The notes under the pieces are model-generated. The model saw only the letters and a program-made list of their open reading frames with translations, was not told the origin of the DNA and searched no databases. From assembly GCA_937873155.1 (NCBI GenBank), contig CALMVZ010000027.1:124001-188000 (forward strand): 64,000 bases of DNA, written 5' to 3'. Position numbers and translations under genes: made by a program. This document shows, piece after piece, positions 9,309 through 19,447 of the stretch (its first letter is position 1; each line of letters starts with the position of its first letter). The DNA comes from an uncultured Bacteroidota bacterium. GTDB taxonomy: Bacteria > Bacteroidota > Bacteroidia > B-17B0 > Aurantibacillaceae.

Positions 9309-10307
9309 CTATCGTTTTTCCTGTATAACCAAGGAATCGGTCACATAAAGTAATTTAACGATACGCATATTCTTTTTTATCGGATCACGGATGATGAATG
9401 AATTTAAGCGCTGGTTCGTTTTTTCAGTCACATAACTTATTTCTTTTAATTCAACATCATTCTTGTATTGCTTCTCGGTATAGATACAATTCATGTTATC
9501 CCGCTCGTAAGTATTCTTTAAAACCACATCACCATTGGCATTTCCTTTAAAAGTGGCGCTGGTCAAATGGCCTTTATCGTATGTGTAAGTAGTATTCTGA
9601 ATGATCCAGGTAACTGTATAACTTTCGTTCTTCGAAACAACATTGCCGGTAGAATCTAAATTCACAATAATTTCTTTATAGGGCCTGTTCTCGCTGTTCA
9701 GGCATATTTGTTTGTATTGGCGGGGATGAATATCCAGGTACTGAAAACTGTCCTCACTGATAACGACCTGTGTTCCTAAAATAAAATTCACTTTATCGCT
9801 GCTTAAATTAGTTTCTTTCAAACGACGTTCTTTTGTGACACGATGTTTCGAGTCGTAACTATAATAACGGCTTTCATAATACGAACCGTCGTTATAGCGT
9901 TTTAAAATAAGATCGGTGTTCTTATAAAAATAAACTGTTGAGATCGTATCATAAACATATTCATTCTTAAAATACACCGAACCATTACTGATCAAACGCC
10001 TTTTTCTGTAAACCGGTTGGGAATGGTATTCTTTTTCTATTGTTTTGATAATATTCGTATAGTAGAAACGCTTCAATAATCCGGTAGAGTCAAATTCGTA
10101 ATAATGCATCAGGTTCCTGTCAACCGGCGCTTCAAAGTCCTTTTTGTCTATAATATCAAAAGTGATGGATTTTATTCGTTGTTGTTTAATGAAAGGGGTA
10201 TTGAATTCCAGTAAAGGCTCGAAGGCTGAACTAGGCGTTGGCTTCAGTGTCTGACCCTGTGAAACAGCGAAAGAGAGGAAAAGGACTATGCTAAGAAGAT
10301 GTTTCAA
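9309..10307 (-). CDS. Secreted hypothetical protein with YD-like beta repeats
   Basis: A 332-residue protein with a signal peptide ([19 protein letters not shown]). The mature part has repeated Tyr/Asp strand units ([43 protein letters not shown]) like the YD-repeat or MORN-like beta-sheet proteins common in Bacteroidota. No catalytic motif and no sorting domain are seen, so a periplasmic or outer-membrane-associated location is likely. Its start overlaps the end of the upstream DUF255 gene by 17 bases, which suggests co-transcription. Function unknown. Confidence 0.75.
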   Translation of the reverse strand: MKHLLSIVLFLSFAVSQGQTLKPTPSSAFEPLLEFNTPFIKQQRIKSITFDIIDKKDFEAPVDRNLMHYYEFDSTGLLKRFYYTNIIKTIEKEYHSQPVYRKRRLISNGSVYFKNEYVYDTISTVYFYKNTDLILKRYNDGSYYESRYYSYDSKHRVTKERRLKETNLSSDKVNFILGTQVVISEDSFQYLDIHPRQYKQICLNSENRPYKEIIVNLDSTGNVVSKNESYTVTWIIQNTTYTYDKGHLTSATFKGNANGDVVLKNTYERDNMNCIYTEKQYKNDVELKEISYVTEKTNQRLNSFIIRDPIKKNMRIVKLLYVTDSLVIQEKR

Positions 10308-12309
10308 GTTGCTTTAGTGCTTCTTTTACCTCTGAAACAGGAAGTAAACAGGCTTTGTTCTTACAAACGTAAATGAGGGTTTTTCCCTCTACAAAGCGTT
10401 CCTTCATGATATCCAGTTCAGAGCCGGAAGCTGCTACTACAAAAATCGTGTTTGGAATGTAGTGATTCCAAAGGTCTGAAAGTTTTTCATCAACAGCTTT
10501 ACCAACAATGCATACCTCGTAATAATTGTTAAGGAGATAGCTGTAAAGAGATGCCCAATTGCTGTATCCCGAGCCATAACCAACAATTTCCTCAGTGAAA
10601 CGCCCCAGCATTTTAACAGATCTTTCCTCGTAATCGCTATTGTTAAAATATTTCCCAAGTTTGAAGAGATTAATAGCCATTTGTGAATTGGAGGCAGGGA
10701 TCACATTATCGCTTGTTTCAGTGGTACGTAAAATGAGTTTATTCGAAAGGTCGGTATAAAAGAATAAACCGCTTTCCGGGTTATAAAAATTCTTTATAGC
10801 GTAGTCACAAAGATCTTTGCTGAGGTTAAGCCATTTTTCATCCCGGGAAATAATATAAATGTGAATGAAAGCATCAATGGTAAAGGCATAATCATCTAAA
10901 AAGCCATTTATTTTTGCTTTTCCGTTCTTGTAGGTCCTGAACATGGAAAGATCTTTCTTTATCATTTTTTGTTCAAGGAACTCAGCATTTTTGAGGGCAA
11001 TTGTTTTGTAATTAGAATTTTTGAAAGTCAGGTAAGCTTCTGCATAAGCCTTACACATTAATGCATTCCAGCAGGTAAGAATTTTGTCATCGAGTCCGGG
11101 TTTGATTCGTTTTTCTCTTTCCTTTAATAAAATTGTTTTACAACGGGAGATCAGCACATTTAATTCTTCCGACGTTATCTGATGTTTTAATAAGATCTCA
11201 CTTACATTTTCATTGCGGACTAAAATGTAATTCTCATGTTCCCAATAACCGATGTCATTTATTCCGTAATAGTCAGAAAATATATTGAAATCTTTCCCTA
11301 ATAAATTCTCTAATTCTTCTTCAGTCCATACATAATATTTTCCTTCTTCGCCTTCACTGTCTGCATCAAGTGCACTGAAAAATCCGTTTTCTTTGCTCAA
11401 CCATTCTTTTTCTACAAAAGATAAAGTTTCTTCTACAATTTGTTGATACAATTCGTTTTTGGTCAAACGGTATGCTTCACAATAAAGTGTTACCAATTGA
11501 GCATTATCGTAAAGCATTTTTTCGAAGTGTGGAACTTTCCATTCAATATCTACGCTGTATCTTGCAAATCCTCCTCCTAACTGATCGTAAATGCCACCGC
11601 ATGCCATTTTGTTCAGCGTCAATACTACATGTTTTAGTAATTTTTGATCATTTGTCTGATGTGCGTACTTCAGTAAAAAACTATAATTATTCGGCAAAGG
11701 AAATTTCGGTGCCTTTTTCGGGCCGCCCAACTCATTATCAAAACGCTTTTCCCAATTCTGAATACATTTTTCTAAAACCTCTTTATGAAAAGGCTTTGTT
11801 TCAAATTGCTTTGTATTGATCAGTTCTGTCTGGTGAAGACCGTTAGTTAATTCAGTTGCATATTGCATTACTTTTTCGGGATTCTCTTCAAACAATCCTG
11901 AAAGGTTCAGCAGAATATTTATCCATTGTTCTTTCCTGAAATAAGTTCCTCCATATATCGGCCGTCCATCAGGTAAAGCAAAACAATTCAAAGGCCAGCC
12001 GCCTTGTCCGCTCATTAATTGAACAGCTGTCATGTATAATGTATCAACATCCGGTCTTTCTTCCCTGTCAACTTTAATGCAGATAAAATGTTTGTTCATG
12101 ATCTCCGCCACCTTTTCATCCTCGAAGCTTTCGTGTTCCATTACGTGGCACCAATGGCAGGCGCTGTAACCGACACTTACCAGGATCAATTTATTTTCTT
12201 TTTTCGCTTTTTCAAGAACAGATTCATTCCACGCTACCCAATTCACGGGGTTATGCGCGTGTTGTAATAAATACGGACTGCTTTCGCGGATCAGCTCATT
12301 GGTATACAT
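10291..12309 (-). CDS. DUF255 thioredoxin-fold / glycosidase-like protein (YyaL family)
   Basis: A 672-residue cytosolic protein of the YyaL/SPATA20 family. The N-terminal thioredoxin-like domain starts [21 protein letters not shown] and carries C51-H-W-C54 (SACHWCHVM), followed by the EERPDVD block and GGWPLN. The C-terminal two thirds resemble the (alpha/alpha)6 barrel of N-acylglucosamine 2-epimerases ([33 protein letters not shown]). Biochemical function is not established in this family. TACTTTTA lies only 4 bases before the ATG (12314-12321 on the plus strand), so the mRNA may lack a leader. Confidence 0.9.
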   Translation of the reverse strand: MYTNELIRESSPYLLQHAHNPVNWVAWNESVLEKAKKENKLILVSVGYSACHWCHVMEHESFEDEKVAEIMNKHFICIKVDREERPDVDTLYMTAVQLMSGQGGWPLNCFALPDGRPIYGGTYFRKEQWINILLNLSGLFEENPEKVMQYATELTNGLHQTELINTKQFETKPFHKEVLEKCIQNWEKRFDNELGGPKKAPKFPLPNNYSFLLKYAHQTNDQKLLKHVVLTLNKMACGGIYDQLGGGFARYSVDIEWKVPHFEKMLYDNAQLVTLYCEAYRLTKNELYQQIVEETLSFVEKEWLSKENGFFSALDADSEGEEGKYYVWTEEELENLLGKDFNIFSDYYGINDIGYWEHENYILVRNENVSEILLKHQITSEELNVLISRCKTILLKEREKRIKPGLDDKILTCWNALMCKAYAEAYLTFKNSNYKTIALKNAEFLEQKMIKKDLSMFRTYKNGKAKINGFLDDYAFTIDAFIHIYIISRDEKWLNLSKDLCDYAIKNFYNPESGLFFYTDLSNKLILRTTETSDNVIPASNSQMAINLFKLGKYFNNSDYEERSVKMLGRFTEEIVGYGSGYSNWASLYSYLLNNYYEVCIVGKAVDEKLSDLWNHYIPNTIFVVAASGSELDIMKERFVEGKTLIYVCKNKACLLPVSEVKEALKQLETSS

Positions 12310-12453
12310 ACCGTAAAAGTATGATTAAATTCCTTTAAGATAATTTTTTCATGTCATTTAATGAACGAACTGTCAATAAATTAGATCTTACAAAAGTAAT
12401 TTGGGTGTTGTAATAAAAAGTAAAATCGATTTTAATTTCGTTGGATAGGCCTC

Positions 12454-12461
12454 TACTTTTG
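12454..12461 (+). promoter_or_regulatory. -7 promoter element for fabH
   Basis: TACTTTTG matches the Bacteroidota -7 consensus TANNTTTG exactly. A TTTT lies 20 bases upstream in the -33 position. The element ends 6 bases before the GTG start, leaving almost no 5' leader. Confidence 0.45.
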
Positions 12462-12467
12462 TGATCT

Positions 12468-13460
12468 GTGTCAACAAAAGCTTACATAGCATCTACCGGA
12501 AGTTATTTACCTGACTATGTTTTAACAAATGTAGAAATTGCAACATTGGTAGATACAAGCGATGAATGGATCCTTGGACGGTGCGGCGTTAAAGAGAGAA
12601 GAATCCTGAAAGACAAGGATAAGGCTTCAGCTTACATGGCTAAAATGGCTGCCGAAAAAGCTATTCACAAAGCTGGTGTAAATGTTAATGAAATTGATGT
12701 TGTGATCGTTTCAACAGCTACACCTGAACATCAGTTCCCTGCCACTTCAGGAATTGTTGCAGAAATGCTGGGAATAAAAAATGCCTGGTGTTTTGATTGT
12801 ATGGCGGCATGTTCAGGTTTTTTATTTGCATTAAATACAGGTGCCAAACTAATCGAATCGGGGTCTTACAAAACTATTTTATTGATAGGATCCGACAAAA
12901 TGTCGAGCATAATGGATTTTACAAACAGGAATACATGTGTTTTGTTTGGTGATGGGGCAGGAGCTGTGATCCTACGATCTACCAACTCGGAAAACGGAAT
13001 TCAAAAGAGTGTTTTAAGGACCGATGGCAGCGGATACCTGAATTTATTTCAGAAGGCCGGCGGAAGTTTATTTCCGGCAACCATTGAATCCGTACAAAAC
13101 AAAGAACATACCATAAGTATGAGCGGGCAAACTGTTTTTAAAACGGCGGTAACAAAAATATCTGAAAGTTGTTTGGAATTGCTGGAACAAAGCAAACTGT
13201 CGAAAGCAGAAATTGATTATCTGATTCCCCACCAGGCAAATAAACGGATCATTACAGCAGTTGCTGAATTACTGGAATTACCCGAAGAGAAAGTGTCGGT
13301 GAATATTGATAAATATGGTAATACAACCTGTGCTAGTATTCCGATATGCCTGGATGAATGGAGCGGTAAATTTAAGAACGGGGATAATATTATCATTTGT
13401 GCTTTCGGTGCGGGGTTTTCGTGGGGCTCATTACATCTGAAATGGCACCATCCTGATTAA
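12468..13460 (+). CDS. fabH: Beta-ketoacyl-ACP synthase III (FabH)
   Basis: FabH condenses acetyl-CoA (or another acyl-CoA) with malonyl-ACP to begin fatty acid synthesis. The catalytic triad is visible: Cys115 in AACSGF, His255 in IPHQANKRI and Asn285 in DKYGNTT. The 330-residue length and the GDGAGA block fit. Start is GTG at 12468 (MSTKAYIASTGSYLPD). No other fab genes are near, so this may be one of several FabH copies in the genome. It is followed after 22 bases by a helical hypothetical gene. Confidence 0.95.
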   Translation: MSTKAYIASTGSYLPDYVLTNVEIATLVDTSDEWILGRCGVKERRILKDKDKASAYMAKMAAEKAIHKAGVNVNEIDVVIVSTATPEHQFPATSGIVAEMLGIKNAWCFDCMAACSGFLFALNTGAKLIESGSYKTILLIGSDKMSSIMDFTNRNTCVLFGDGAGAVILRSTNSENGIQKSVLRTDGSGYLNLFQKAGGSLFPATIESVQNKEHTISMSGQTVFKTAVTKISESCLELLEQSKLSKAEIDYLIPHQANKRIITAVAELLELPEEKVSVNIDKYGNTTCASIPICLDEWSGKFKNGDNIIICAFGAGFSWGSLHLKWHHPD

Positions 13461-13482
13461 GAAAAATTGGTTAACTTTAAAT

Positions 13483-15033
13483 GTGTCAAACAGCGATCCT
13501 TTATACCAGCTTATCAAATCCTTAAGTAAGAGTGAAAAGCGAAATTTCAAGCTTTATGTGAACCGCATTCAAAGCAACGAGGAGAGTAAATTCATGATGC
13601 TGTTCGATGTGATGGATAAGCTGAATGAATATAGCGAGGATAAAATACTTCAGAAGGCCAACGATATTTCAAAAACACAATTATCGAATTTAAAGGCGCA
13701 TTTATACAAGCAGATCCTGATGAGTTTGAGGCTGAACGCTTCTAACCAGGATCTTGATATTTATTTGCGTGAACAGATCGATTACGCGAAACTGCTGTAT
13801 AACAAAGGGCTTTATAATCAAAGTTTGAAAATGCTGGACAAAGCAAAAGCCAGTGCTTCAGAATTTGAAAAGAACGCGATCTTACTGGAGATACTGGATT
13901 TTGAAAAGCATATTGAGAGCCAATACATAACACGCAGTATGGATTCTACCGCTGAAGAGATCACCAGCAGATCGTCGCTGCTGAGCAAGAAAATAAGCGG
14001 CACCAATAGTTTTTCGAATTTAGGGATCCGTTTGTATGGTTTGTATTTACGTACGAGTCATGTTCGTAACGAAAAAGATTTTCTGTTCGTGTCAGAATTT
14101 TTCAAATCAAATCTCCCGCCGTATAATATTGATGAACTTAGTTTCTTTGAGAAGTTGTATTTGTATCAATCTTATGTTTGGTATAACTACATAGTCCAGG
14201 ATTTTCTGACCTGTTACAAGTACGCGAGCCGGTGGGTGGATCTTTTCGAGGAGAATGCGCATTTGATCCCTGTTTACGCCGATCTGTACCTGAAAGGACT
14301 TCACAACTTAATGGCAGCATTGTTTTTCATCAACCACCGTCAGAAGTTCACGGAAGTCTTACAAAAGCTGGAGAAACTGGGAACAGAAGAATTCATTTTG
14401 AGTAACGAGAACAACTCGGTGCTTTTGTTCCAGTACCGTTATATCAATCGCATCAATTTCCATTTTATGAACGGGACGTTTTCGGAAGGGTTGTACCTGG
14501 TAAAAAAAATTGAAGACGGGATCGCGCGATATGAAAAGAAGGTGGACGATAACAGGGTTTTGAACTTTTATTATAAGATCGGTTGTTTATATTTCGGAAG
14601 TGGTGACAATAAAATGGCGATCAGGTATCTGACAAAGGTCATTAATCATTCGTCGCAGATCAGGAGCGACATTCATGGTTTTTCGCATATTTTAAACCTG
14701 ATCTCACATTATGAACTAGGAAATACAGAAATGGTGCAGTACCAGATCCGTTCGGTGTTCCGTTTCTTATCCAAACTGGAAGAAATGAACCAGGTGCAGC
14801 AGCATATTTTAAACTTCTTGCGTAAAGTACCAACGATGGATACAATTAGTGTGAAAAAGGAATTCATCAAACTCCGAAGCAGCCTTATCAAATTGCAACA
14901 GGATCCGTACGAGAAAAGAGCATTCTTATACCTCGATATCATTGCATGGCTTACCTGTAAGATCGAGAACCGCAGTATCCAGGATGTTATGCGTGAAAAG
15001 GCGCTTAACAAGGCCAAAATCATACACGAGTAA
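13483..15033 (+). CDS. Alpha-helical (TPR-like) hypothetical protein
   Basis: A 516-residue protein, predicted almost fully helical, with no signal peptide or membrane segment. It opens LYQLIKSLSKSEKRNFKLYV and has repeated paired-helix units rich in Tyr, Leu and Phe (LYNKGLYNQSLKMLDKAKAS, YLTKVINHSSQIRSD) that look like degenerate TPRs. A similar N-terminal SKSEKR(N/Y)FKL block is common in unnamed Bacteroidota proteins. It has no visible catalytic residues, so a scaffold role is likely. The GTG start at 13483 lies 22 bases after fabH. Function unknown. Confidence 0.8.
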   Translation: MSNSDPLYQLIKSLSKSEKRNFKLYVNRIQSNEESKFMMLFDVMDKLNEYSEDKILQKANDISKTQLSNLKAHLYKQILMSLRLNASNQDLDIYLREQIDYAKLLYNKGLYNQSLKMLDKAKASASEFEKNAILLEILDFEKHIESQYITRSMDSTAEEITSRSSLLSKKISGTNSFSNLGIRLYGLYLRTSHVRNEKDFLFVSEFFKSNLPPYNIDELSFFEKLYLYQSYVWYNYIVQDFLTCYKYASRWVDLFEENAHLIPVYADLYLKGLHNLMAALFFINHRQKFTEVLQKLEKLGTEEFILSNENNSVLLFQYRYINRINFHFMNGTFSEGLYLVKKIEDGIARYEKKVDDNRVLNFYYKIGCLYFGSGDNKMAIRYLTKVINHSSQIRSDIHGFSHILNLISHYELGNTEMVQYQIRSVFRFLSKLEEMNQVQQHILNFLRKVPTMDTISVKKEFIKLRSSLIKLQQDPYEKRAFLYLDIIAWLTCKIENRSIQDVMREKALNKAKIIHE

Positions 15034-15199
15034 TTATACCAATGCGCAATATCTATGGTCTGATTTTCGGATGGCCGGTATTGCGAGAAAACCGGTTTGT
15101 TTAATAGATTGGACTGTTTTCGATCAGGAATTGGTAAGAAATAAATGACATTCGGTTCTTAAAAGTGCTGAATGGAAGCGGCCATTGACCATAAGTTCC

Positions 15200-15207
15200 T
15201 AAATTTG
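15200..15207 (+). promoter_or_regulatory. -7 element upstream of the HlyD-family gene
   Basis: TAAATTTG matches TANNTTTG exactly and sits 19 bases before the ATG at 15227. No TTTG is found at the -33 position, so support is modest. Confidence 0.35.
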
Positions 15208-15226
15208 TCAGGAATTTAGTTGAATT

Positions 15227-16585
15227 ATGAAGAAAATCTATTGGATAATCGGTATAGGCATCGGCCTTATTTTATTGGTTGTTGTTATAAAAGCCCTTCA
15301 GGGAAGTAAACCCACTGAAGTAATTACCGAAAAAGTAATGAAACGTACGATTGTAGAAACTGTTTCAGCGAACGGAAAAGTGCAGCCTGAAACAGAATTA
15401 AAAATTACTTCTGATGTGAGCGGTGAGATTGTTGAGATGTTAGTGAAAGAAGGCGACCAGGTTAAAAAAGGAGATCTGTTATGCCGTATAAAACCTGATC
15501 TGTACCAAAGCGCTATTGAACGTGTGGATGCAACGGTTAACAGCAGTAAAGCAAATCTGAAAACCACTATTGCCCAATTAGAGCAAGCGAAAGCAAGTTT
15601 AGCGAACGCAGATGCATCTTATGCAAGAAGTAAAAAATTATTTGACCAGAATGTTATTTCGCAACAGGAATTCGACGCTTCAAAGGCAAATTATGAAGCC
15701 GCAAAAGCAAATGTTGACGGAATTGTGGAAAGTATTAAAGCTTCAGAATATAATGTGAAAAGCGTTGAGGCTTCATTAAAAGAAGCAAGTACTAATTTGG
15801 ATAAAACGTATATCTATGCACCGGTTGACGGAACTGTTTCGAAACTGAATGTTGAAAAAGGTGAGCGCGTGGTTGGTGTTATGGGATTACAGGGAACTGA
15901 GATTTTACGTCTTGCTAACTTAAATGAAATGGAAGTTAGTATTGAAGTAAATGAGAATGATATTATCCGTGTTTCAAAAAATGATACAGCATTAATTGAA
16001 GTGGATGCTTATCTGGATAAAAAATTCAGGGGAATTGTTACTGAAATAGCAAACTCTGCAACTTCATTAGGTATAACAGCAGACCAGGTAACTAACTTTG
16101 TGGTTAAAGTAAGGATACTGAGAGAATCTTATGTCGATCTCGTTTCGGGTGCTAACATGTCTCCGTTTCGCCCCGGCATGAGTGCAAGTGTTGATATTCA
16201 AACGAAGCGCGTGTCAGGTGTTCTTTCTGTTCCGATTATGGCGGTAACTACCCGTATCATGGATTCCACGAAAGTGAAAAAGAATGATGATGGTGAAGAA
16301 TGGGAAACAAGAGCAACTAACGAAGAAGAAGAAAAAGCAAAGAACAAAGAAAAGGATAAAGAAAAATTGAAAGAATACGTATTCACTATTAAAGACGGGA
16401 AAGCTGTGATGGTAGAAGTGAAAACAGGCATCCAGGATAATGATTATATAGAAATTTCTAATGGCGTTAGTGATGGAGTTGAAGTGATAACCGGTCCGTA
16501 CAGCGCAGTTGCACGAACTTTGCGTAAAGGCACTAAAGTAAAAGTGGTGGATAAAGATGAGTTATTCTCGACAACCGAAAAATAA
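15227..16585 (+). CDS. Periplasmic adaptor (HlyD/MacA-type membrane fusion protein)
   Basis: A 452-residue efflux adaptor. One N-terminal membrane helix (residues 5-23) is followed by a lipoyl/barrel-sandwich half (VSGEIVEMLVKEGDQVKKGDLLCRI), a coiled-coil hairpin (~90-190), the second lipoyl half (TYIYAPVDGTVSKLNVEKGERV) and beta-barrel domains. An unusual lysine/glutamate-rich insert sits at about 345-385 (EEEEKAKNKEKDKEK). MacA-type adaptors link an inner-membrane ABC or RND transporter to a TolC channel. No transporter or TolC gene is adjacent; the MacB-like permease at 50.7 kb is distant. It runs directly into tsaB with no gap. Confidence 0.88.
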   Translation: MKKIYWIIGIGIGLILLVVVIKALQGSKPTEVITEKVMKRTIVETVSANGKVQPETELKITSDVSGEIVEMLVKEGDQVKKGDLLCRIKPDLYQSAIERVDATVNSSKANLKTTIAQLEQAKASLANADASYARSKKLFDQNVISQQEFDASKANYEAAKANVDGIVESIKASEYNVKSVEASLKEASTNLDKTYIYAPVDGTVSKLNVEKGERVVGVMGLQGTEILRLANLNEMEVSIEVNENDIIRVSKNDTALIEVDAYLDKKFRGIVTEIANSATSLGITADQVTNFVVKVRILRESYVDLVSGANMSPFRPGMSASVDIQTKRVSGVLSVPIMAVTTRIMDSTKVKKNDDGEEWETRATNEEEEKAKNKEKDKEKLKEYVFTIKDGKAVMVEVKTGIQDNDYIEISNGVSDGVEVITGPYSAVARTLRKGTKVKVVDKDELFSTTEK

Positions 16586-17269
16586 TTGTCTTTAATTCTA
16601 AATATTGAAACATCAACTACGCTTTGCTCGGTATCATTAGCAAAAGAAGGAAAACTTATTGCATCAAAAGAAGTAAATGAAGGTTATACCCATGCTGAGA
16701 ATCTCCATGTTTTTATTGAAGAAGTTATTGCAAAAGCAGGATCTACAGTAAAAGACCTGAATGTTATTGCGGTGGGAAGTGGCCCTGGTTCTTATACAGG
16801 TTTACGTATTGGTGTTTCCGCTGCAAAAGGCTTAGCTTATGCTTTACAGATCCCTCTGATCGCTGTAAATACTTTACAAACAATGACAGCGATGGCGATC
16901 CTTCAAAACAAAGCAGATGTGTTGTTTTGTCCGATGTTAGATGCAAGGCGGATGGAGGTTTACACTGCTATTTTTGATAGAAGCCTTAATACAGTTAAAG
17001 CAACTTCAGCACAGATCCTTTCAGAAGGAGAACTTAATTTTTTTGATACAGGAAAACCAATTTGTTTTTTTGGTGATGGGATGCCGAAATGTAAAGAGCT
17101 TTTAAAAAGCATTCAGCAGGCTTCATTTATTGATAACATCGTGCCTTCAGCTGCAGCCCTGGCAGAGATCTCTTATCAAAAGTTTAAGAAGGAACAATTT
17201 GAAGATGTGGCCTATTTTGAACCTTTTTACCTGAAAGATTTCCTGGTAAATTCGAAAACTACAAAATAA
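16586..17269 (+). CDS. tsaB: tRNA threonylcarbamoyladenosine biosynthesis protein TsaB
   Basis: TsaB is the non-catalytic partner of TsaD in making t6A at position 37 of ANN-decoding tRNAs. The 227-residue ASKHA-fold protein begins LILNIETSTTLCSVSLAK and has the characteristic VGSGPGSYTGLRIGVSAAKGLAYA block and PMLDARRMEVYTA. Start is TTG at 16586, abutting the stop of the adaptor gene, so translation is probably coupled. The N-terminal ATP-binding half is intact; the C-terminal half is short, as usual for TsaB. Confidence 0.93.
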   Translation: MSLILNIETSTTLCSVSLAKEGKLIASKEVNEGYTHAENLHVFIEEVIAKAGSTVKDLNVIAVGSGPGSYTGLRIGVSAAKGLAYALQIPLIAVNTLQTMTAMAILQNKADVLFCPMLDARRMEVYTAIFDRSLNTVKATSAQILSEGELNFFDTGKPICFFGDGMPKCKELLKSIQQASFIDNIVPSAAALAEISYQKFKKEQFEDVAYFEPFYLKDFLVNSKTTK

Positions 17270-17344
17270 TTGTTGGTAAGTTAGTGTAAATCTGTGTTCC
17301 CGATAGCTAACGGGACTGTGGCTAAATTTTTATCTTGCATACGC

Positions 17345-18022
17345 ATGCAGGGTAAATTATATATAGTACCGACGCCAATTGGTAATTTAGAAGACATTAC
17401 CCTTCGCGCGCTCTCTGTTTTAAAGCAGGCGGATCTTATTTTAGCAGAAGACACCCGTAATTCGATTTTCCTGTTAAAACATTTTCAGATCGATAAGCCG
17501 TTAAGATCCTATCATATGCATAACGAACATAAAACGGTTCAGGATATAGTTGAGCAGATAAGTTCAGGAAAAACAATTGCTTTGATTAGTGATGCCGGTA
17601 CGCCGGGAATTTCAGATCCGGGTTTTTTGTTAGTACGTGAAGCTTTGAAAAATAATATTCCTGTAGAAACGCTTCCGGGTGCAACAGCATTTGTTCCTGC
17701 TTTAGTGAATAGTGGTTTGCCTTGTGATAGTTTTGTTTTCATAGGTTTCCTCCCGCAAAAAAAAGGCAGGCTCACAAAATTAAATTCGTTGCACGAAGAA
17801 GAAAGGACAATGGTATTTTACGAATCACCATTCCGTTTAATAAAAGCACTGGAAGAGTTCAAAGAGCATTTCGGTGAAGGACGTTTGGTGTCTGTTTCCC
17901 GGGAGTTGACAAAATTACATGAGGAAAATTATAGGGGTACAATTGCTGAAGCATTGGCACATTTTAATTCAAAGCCTGTTAAAGGTGAAATAGTAATCGT
18001 TTTACAAGGAAAAGATCAATGA
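17345..18022 (+). CDS. rsmI: 16S rRNA 2'-O-methyltransferase RsmI
   Basis: RsmI methylates the ribose of C1402 in 16S rRNA (E. coli numbering) using SAM. The family signature is complete: LYIVPTPIGNLEDITLRAL, AEDTRNS, SYHMHNEH, ISDAGTPGISDPGF, LPGATAFVPALVNSGLP and FYESPFR. ATG at 17345 gives MQGKLYIVPTPIGN, the usual start, and 225 residues. The longer in-frame start at 17294 would add 17 residues not seen in the family. Its stop overlaps the corA start (ATGA). Confidence 0.95.
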   Translation: MQGKLYIVPTPIGNLEDITLRALSVLKQADLILAEDTRNSIFLLKHFQIDKPLRSYHMHNEHKTVQDIVEQISSGKTIALISDAGTPGISDPGFLLVREALKNNIPVETLPGATAFVPALVNSGLPCDSFVFIGFLPQKKGRLTKLNSLHEEERTMVFYESPFRLIKALEEFKEHFGEGRLVSVSRELTKLHEENYRGTIAEALAHFNSKPVKGEIVIVLQGKDQ

Positions 18023-19062
18023 GTCCGAAAAAAGATCTGGGTGCTCCTCCCGGCACTATTACATACACTGGTGATAATAAAGGTGATCGAATTAAGATCA
18101 CATTAATAGAGTATAACGAAACCGAATTCTTCGAGCAGGATTTTTACGATCTCTCTCAGTGTATTTCCAGCATGAAACCAAACCTGGTGAAATGGATAAA
18201 TGTAGAGGGAGTTCACAAAACAGAAATGCTGGAGAAGATCGGTAAACTTTATGATATCCATCCCTTAACTCTTGAAGATATTGCTCACGTTGATCAGCGA
18301 CCGAAATTTGAGGATTACGATAATTACGTTGTCGCTATAATGAAAATGATAAACTTCACTGATAAGGTGGAAGCAGAACAGTTATCAATTGTCTTATTTG
18401 AAAACATGGTGATCTCTTTCCAGGAACCGTTTGGCGGAGATGCGTTTGATATTATAAGAACGCGTTTACGCCAGGCCAAAGGACGGATCCGGAAATGCGG
18501 CGCAGATTACCTGGCGTATGCATTAATGGATGCAGTTGTGGATTGTTATTTCCATGTTATTGAAAAGATAGGTGATATTGTTGAAGATATAGAAGAAGAA
18601 ATAATTGCAAATACAGATGCAAAATCGCTGTTGCAATTATATAACCTGAAACGTGAAATGATCGGTCTTCGGAAACAAGTATGGCCGATGCGCGACATGA
18701 TCAGCAACATGGTGCGTTCTGAAACGAAATTAATTAATCCAAGTACGGATATTTACTTGCGTGATCTCCAGGATCACGTTATAAGAATAATTGATACAGT
18801 AGAAACATACCGCGATCTTTTATCAGGTGTGATGGATATTTATTTAAGTACCAATGCCAATAAAATGAACGAGGTTATGAAGGTATTAACCATCATGTCC
18901 TCTATTTTTATTCCTGTTACTTTCGTTGCCGGTGTGTATGGAATGAATTTTGATTACATGCCTGAATTACATTCGCCATACGGTTATGCCATTACCTGGG
19001 GGGTGATGCTGTCAATAATGATCGGCCTGGTTATCTATTTCAAAAAGAAGAAATGGATGTAA
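18019..19062 (+). CDS. corA: Magnesium/cobalt transporter CorA
   Basis: CorA forms a pentameric Mg2+ channel in the inner membrane. The 347-residue protein has the cytoplasmic funnel domain (WINVEGVHKTEMLEKIGKLY, HPLTLEDIAHVDQRPKFEDY), a long helix, and two C-terminal membrane helices. The selectivity motif GMN is at 308-310 in YGMNFDYMPELHSPYGY. It ends with a basic tail (KKKKWM). It is translationally coupled to rsmI. Its last 23 bases overlap the 3' end of the convergent receiver gene. Confidence 0.95.
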   Translation: MSPKKDLGAPPGTITYTGDNKGDRIKITLIEYNETEFFEQDFYDLSQCISSMKPNLVKWINVEGVHKTEMLEKIGKLYDIHPLTLEDIAHVDQRPKFEDYDNYVVAIMKMINFTDKVEAEQLSIVLFENMVISFQEPFGGDAFDIIRTRLRQAKGRIRKCGADYLAYALMDAVVDCYFHVIEKIGDIVEDIEEEIIANTDAKSLLQLYNLKREMIGLRKQVWPMRDMISNMVRSETKLINPSTDIYLRDLQDHVIRIIDTVETYRDLLSGVMDIYLSTNANKMNEVMKVLTIMSSIFIPVTFVAGVYGMNFDYMPELHSPYGYAITWGVMLSIMIGLVIYFKKKKWM

Positions 19063-19447
19063 GACTTTTCTGATACAGTTTTTCTAATCTTGAGGTTAAA
19101 TAATTTATTTTGAAAGGTTTGGCAAGATACTGTGCGCTTCCAAGATCATAACCCATTTCATGGAGTTCTTTTTCCGGTAAATATGACATTAAAATTATTG
19201 GAATTCCCAAAGTGCCGATCTGGGAATTTATCAAAGCCATAAATTCCAAACCATTCATCTCGGGCATTATTACATCTAATAAGATCAGATCAGGTTTCGA
19301 GAATGTTAATTTAAAATGCGCATCATGAACATTACTTGAAGTAGTAACTTTATATCCTCCCAATTCAAGTTTTTTCCTGATGGCTGATAAAAGAAATTCA
19401 TCGTCATCAACAACCAAAACATGCGATATGTGATCTTTAAGTGACAT
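19040..19447 (-). CDS. Single-domain response regulator
   Basis: A 135-residue receiver with no output domain. The acidic pocket (VVDDDEF, residues 12-18), phosphoacceptor Asp58 (LILLDVIMPEMNG) and Lys111 (YLAKPF) are present. Such stand-alone receivers act as phosphorelay shuttles or bind partners directly. Its start overlaps the end of the HPt gene by 11 bases, so the two form a coupled pair. Its 3' end overlaps corA by 23 bases on the other strand. Its kinase may be the hybrid kinase at 24.5 kb, but that is inference. Confidence 0.9.
   Translation of the reverse strand: MSLKDHISHVLVVDDDEFLLSAIRKKLELGGYKVTTSSNVHDAHFKLTFSKPDLILLDVIMPEMNGLEFMALINSQIGTLGIPIILMSYLPEKELHEMGYDLGSAQYLAKPFKINYLTSRLEKLYQKSLTSISSF

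Noticed and set aside
14942-15148. A 68-codon frame running past the end of the helical hypothetical gene into the gap at 15.05 kb.
   Set aside because: Most of it overlaps the real gene in another frame; the part beyond the stop (~110 bases) shows no family features.
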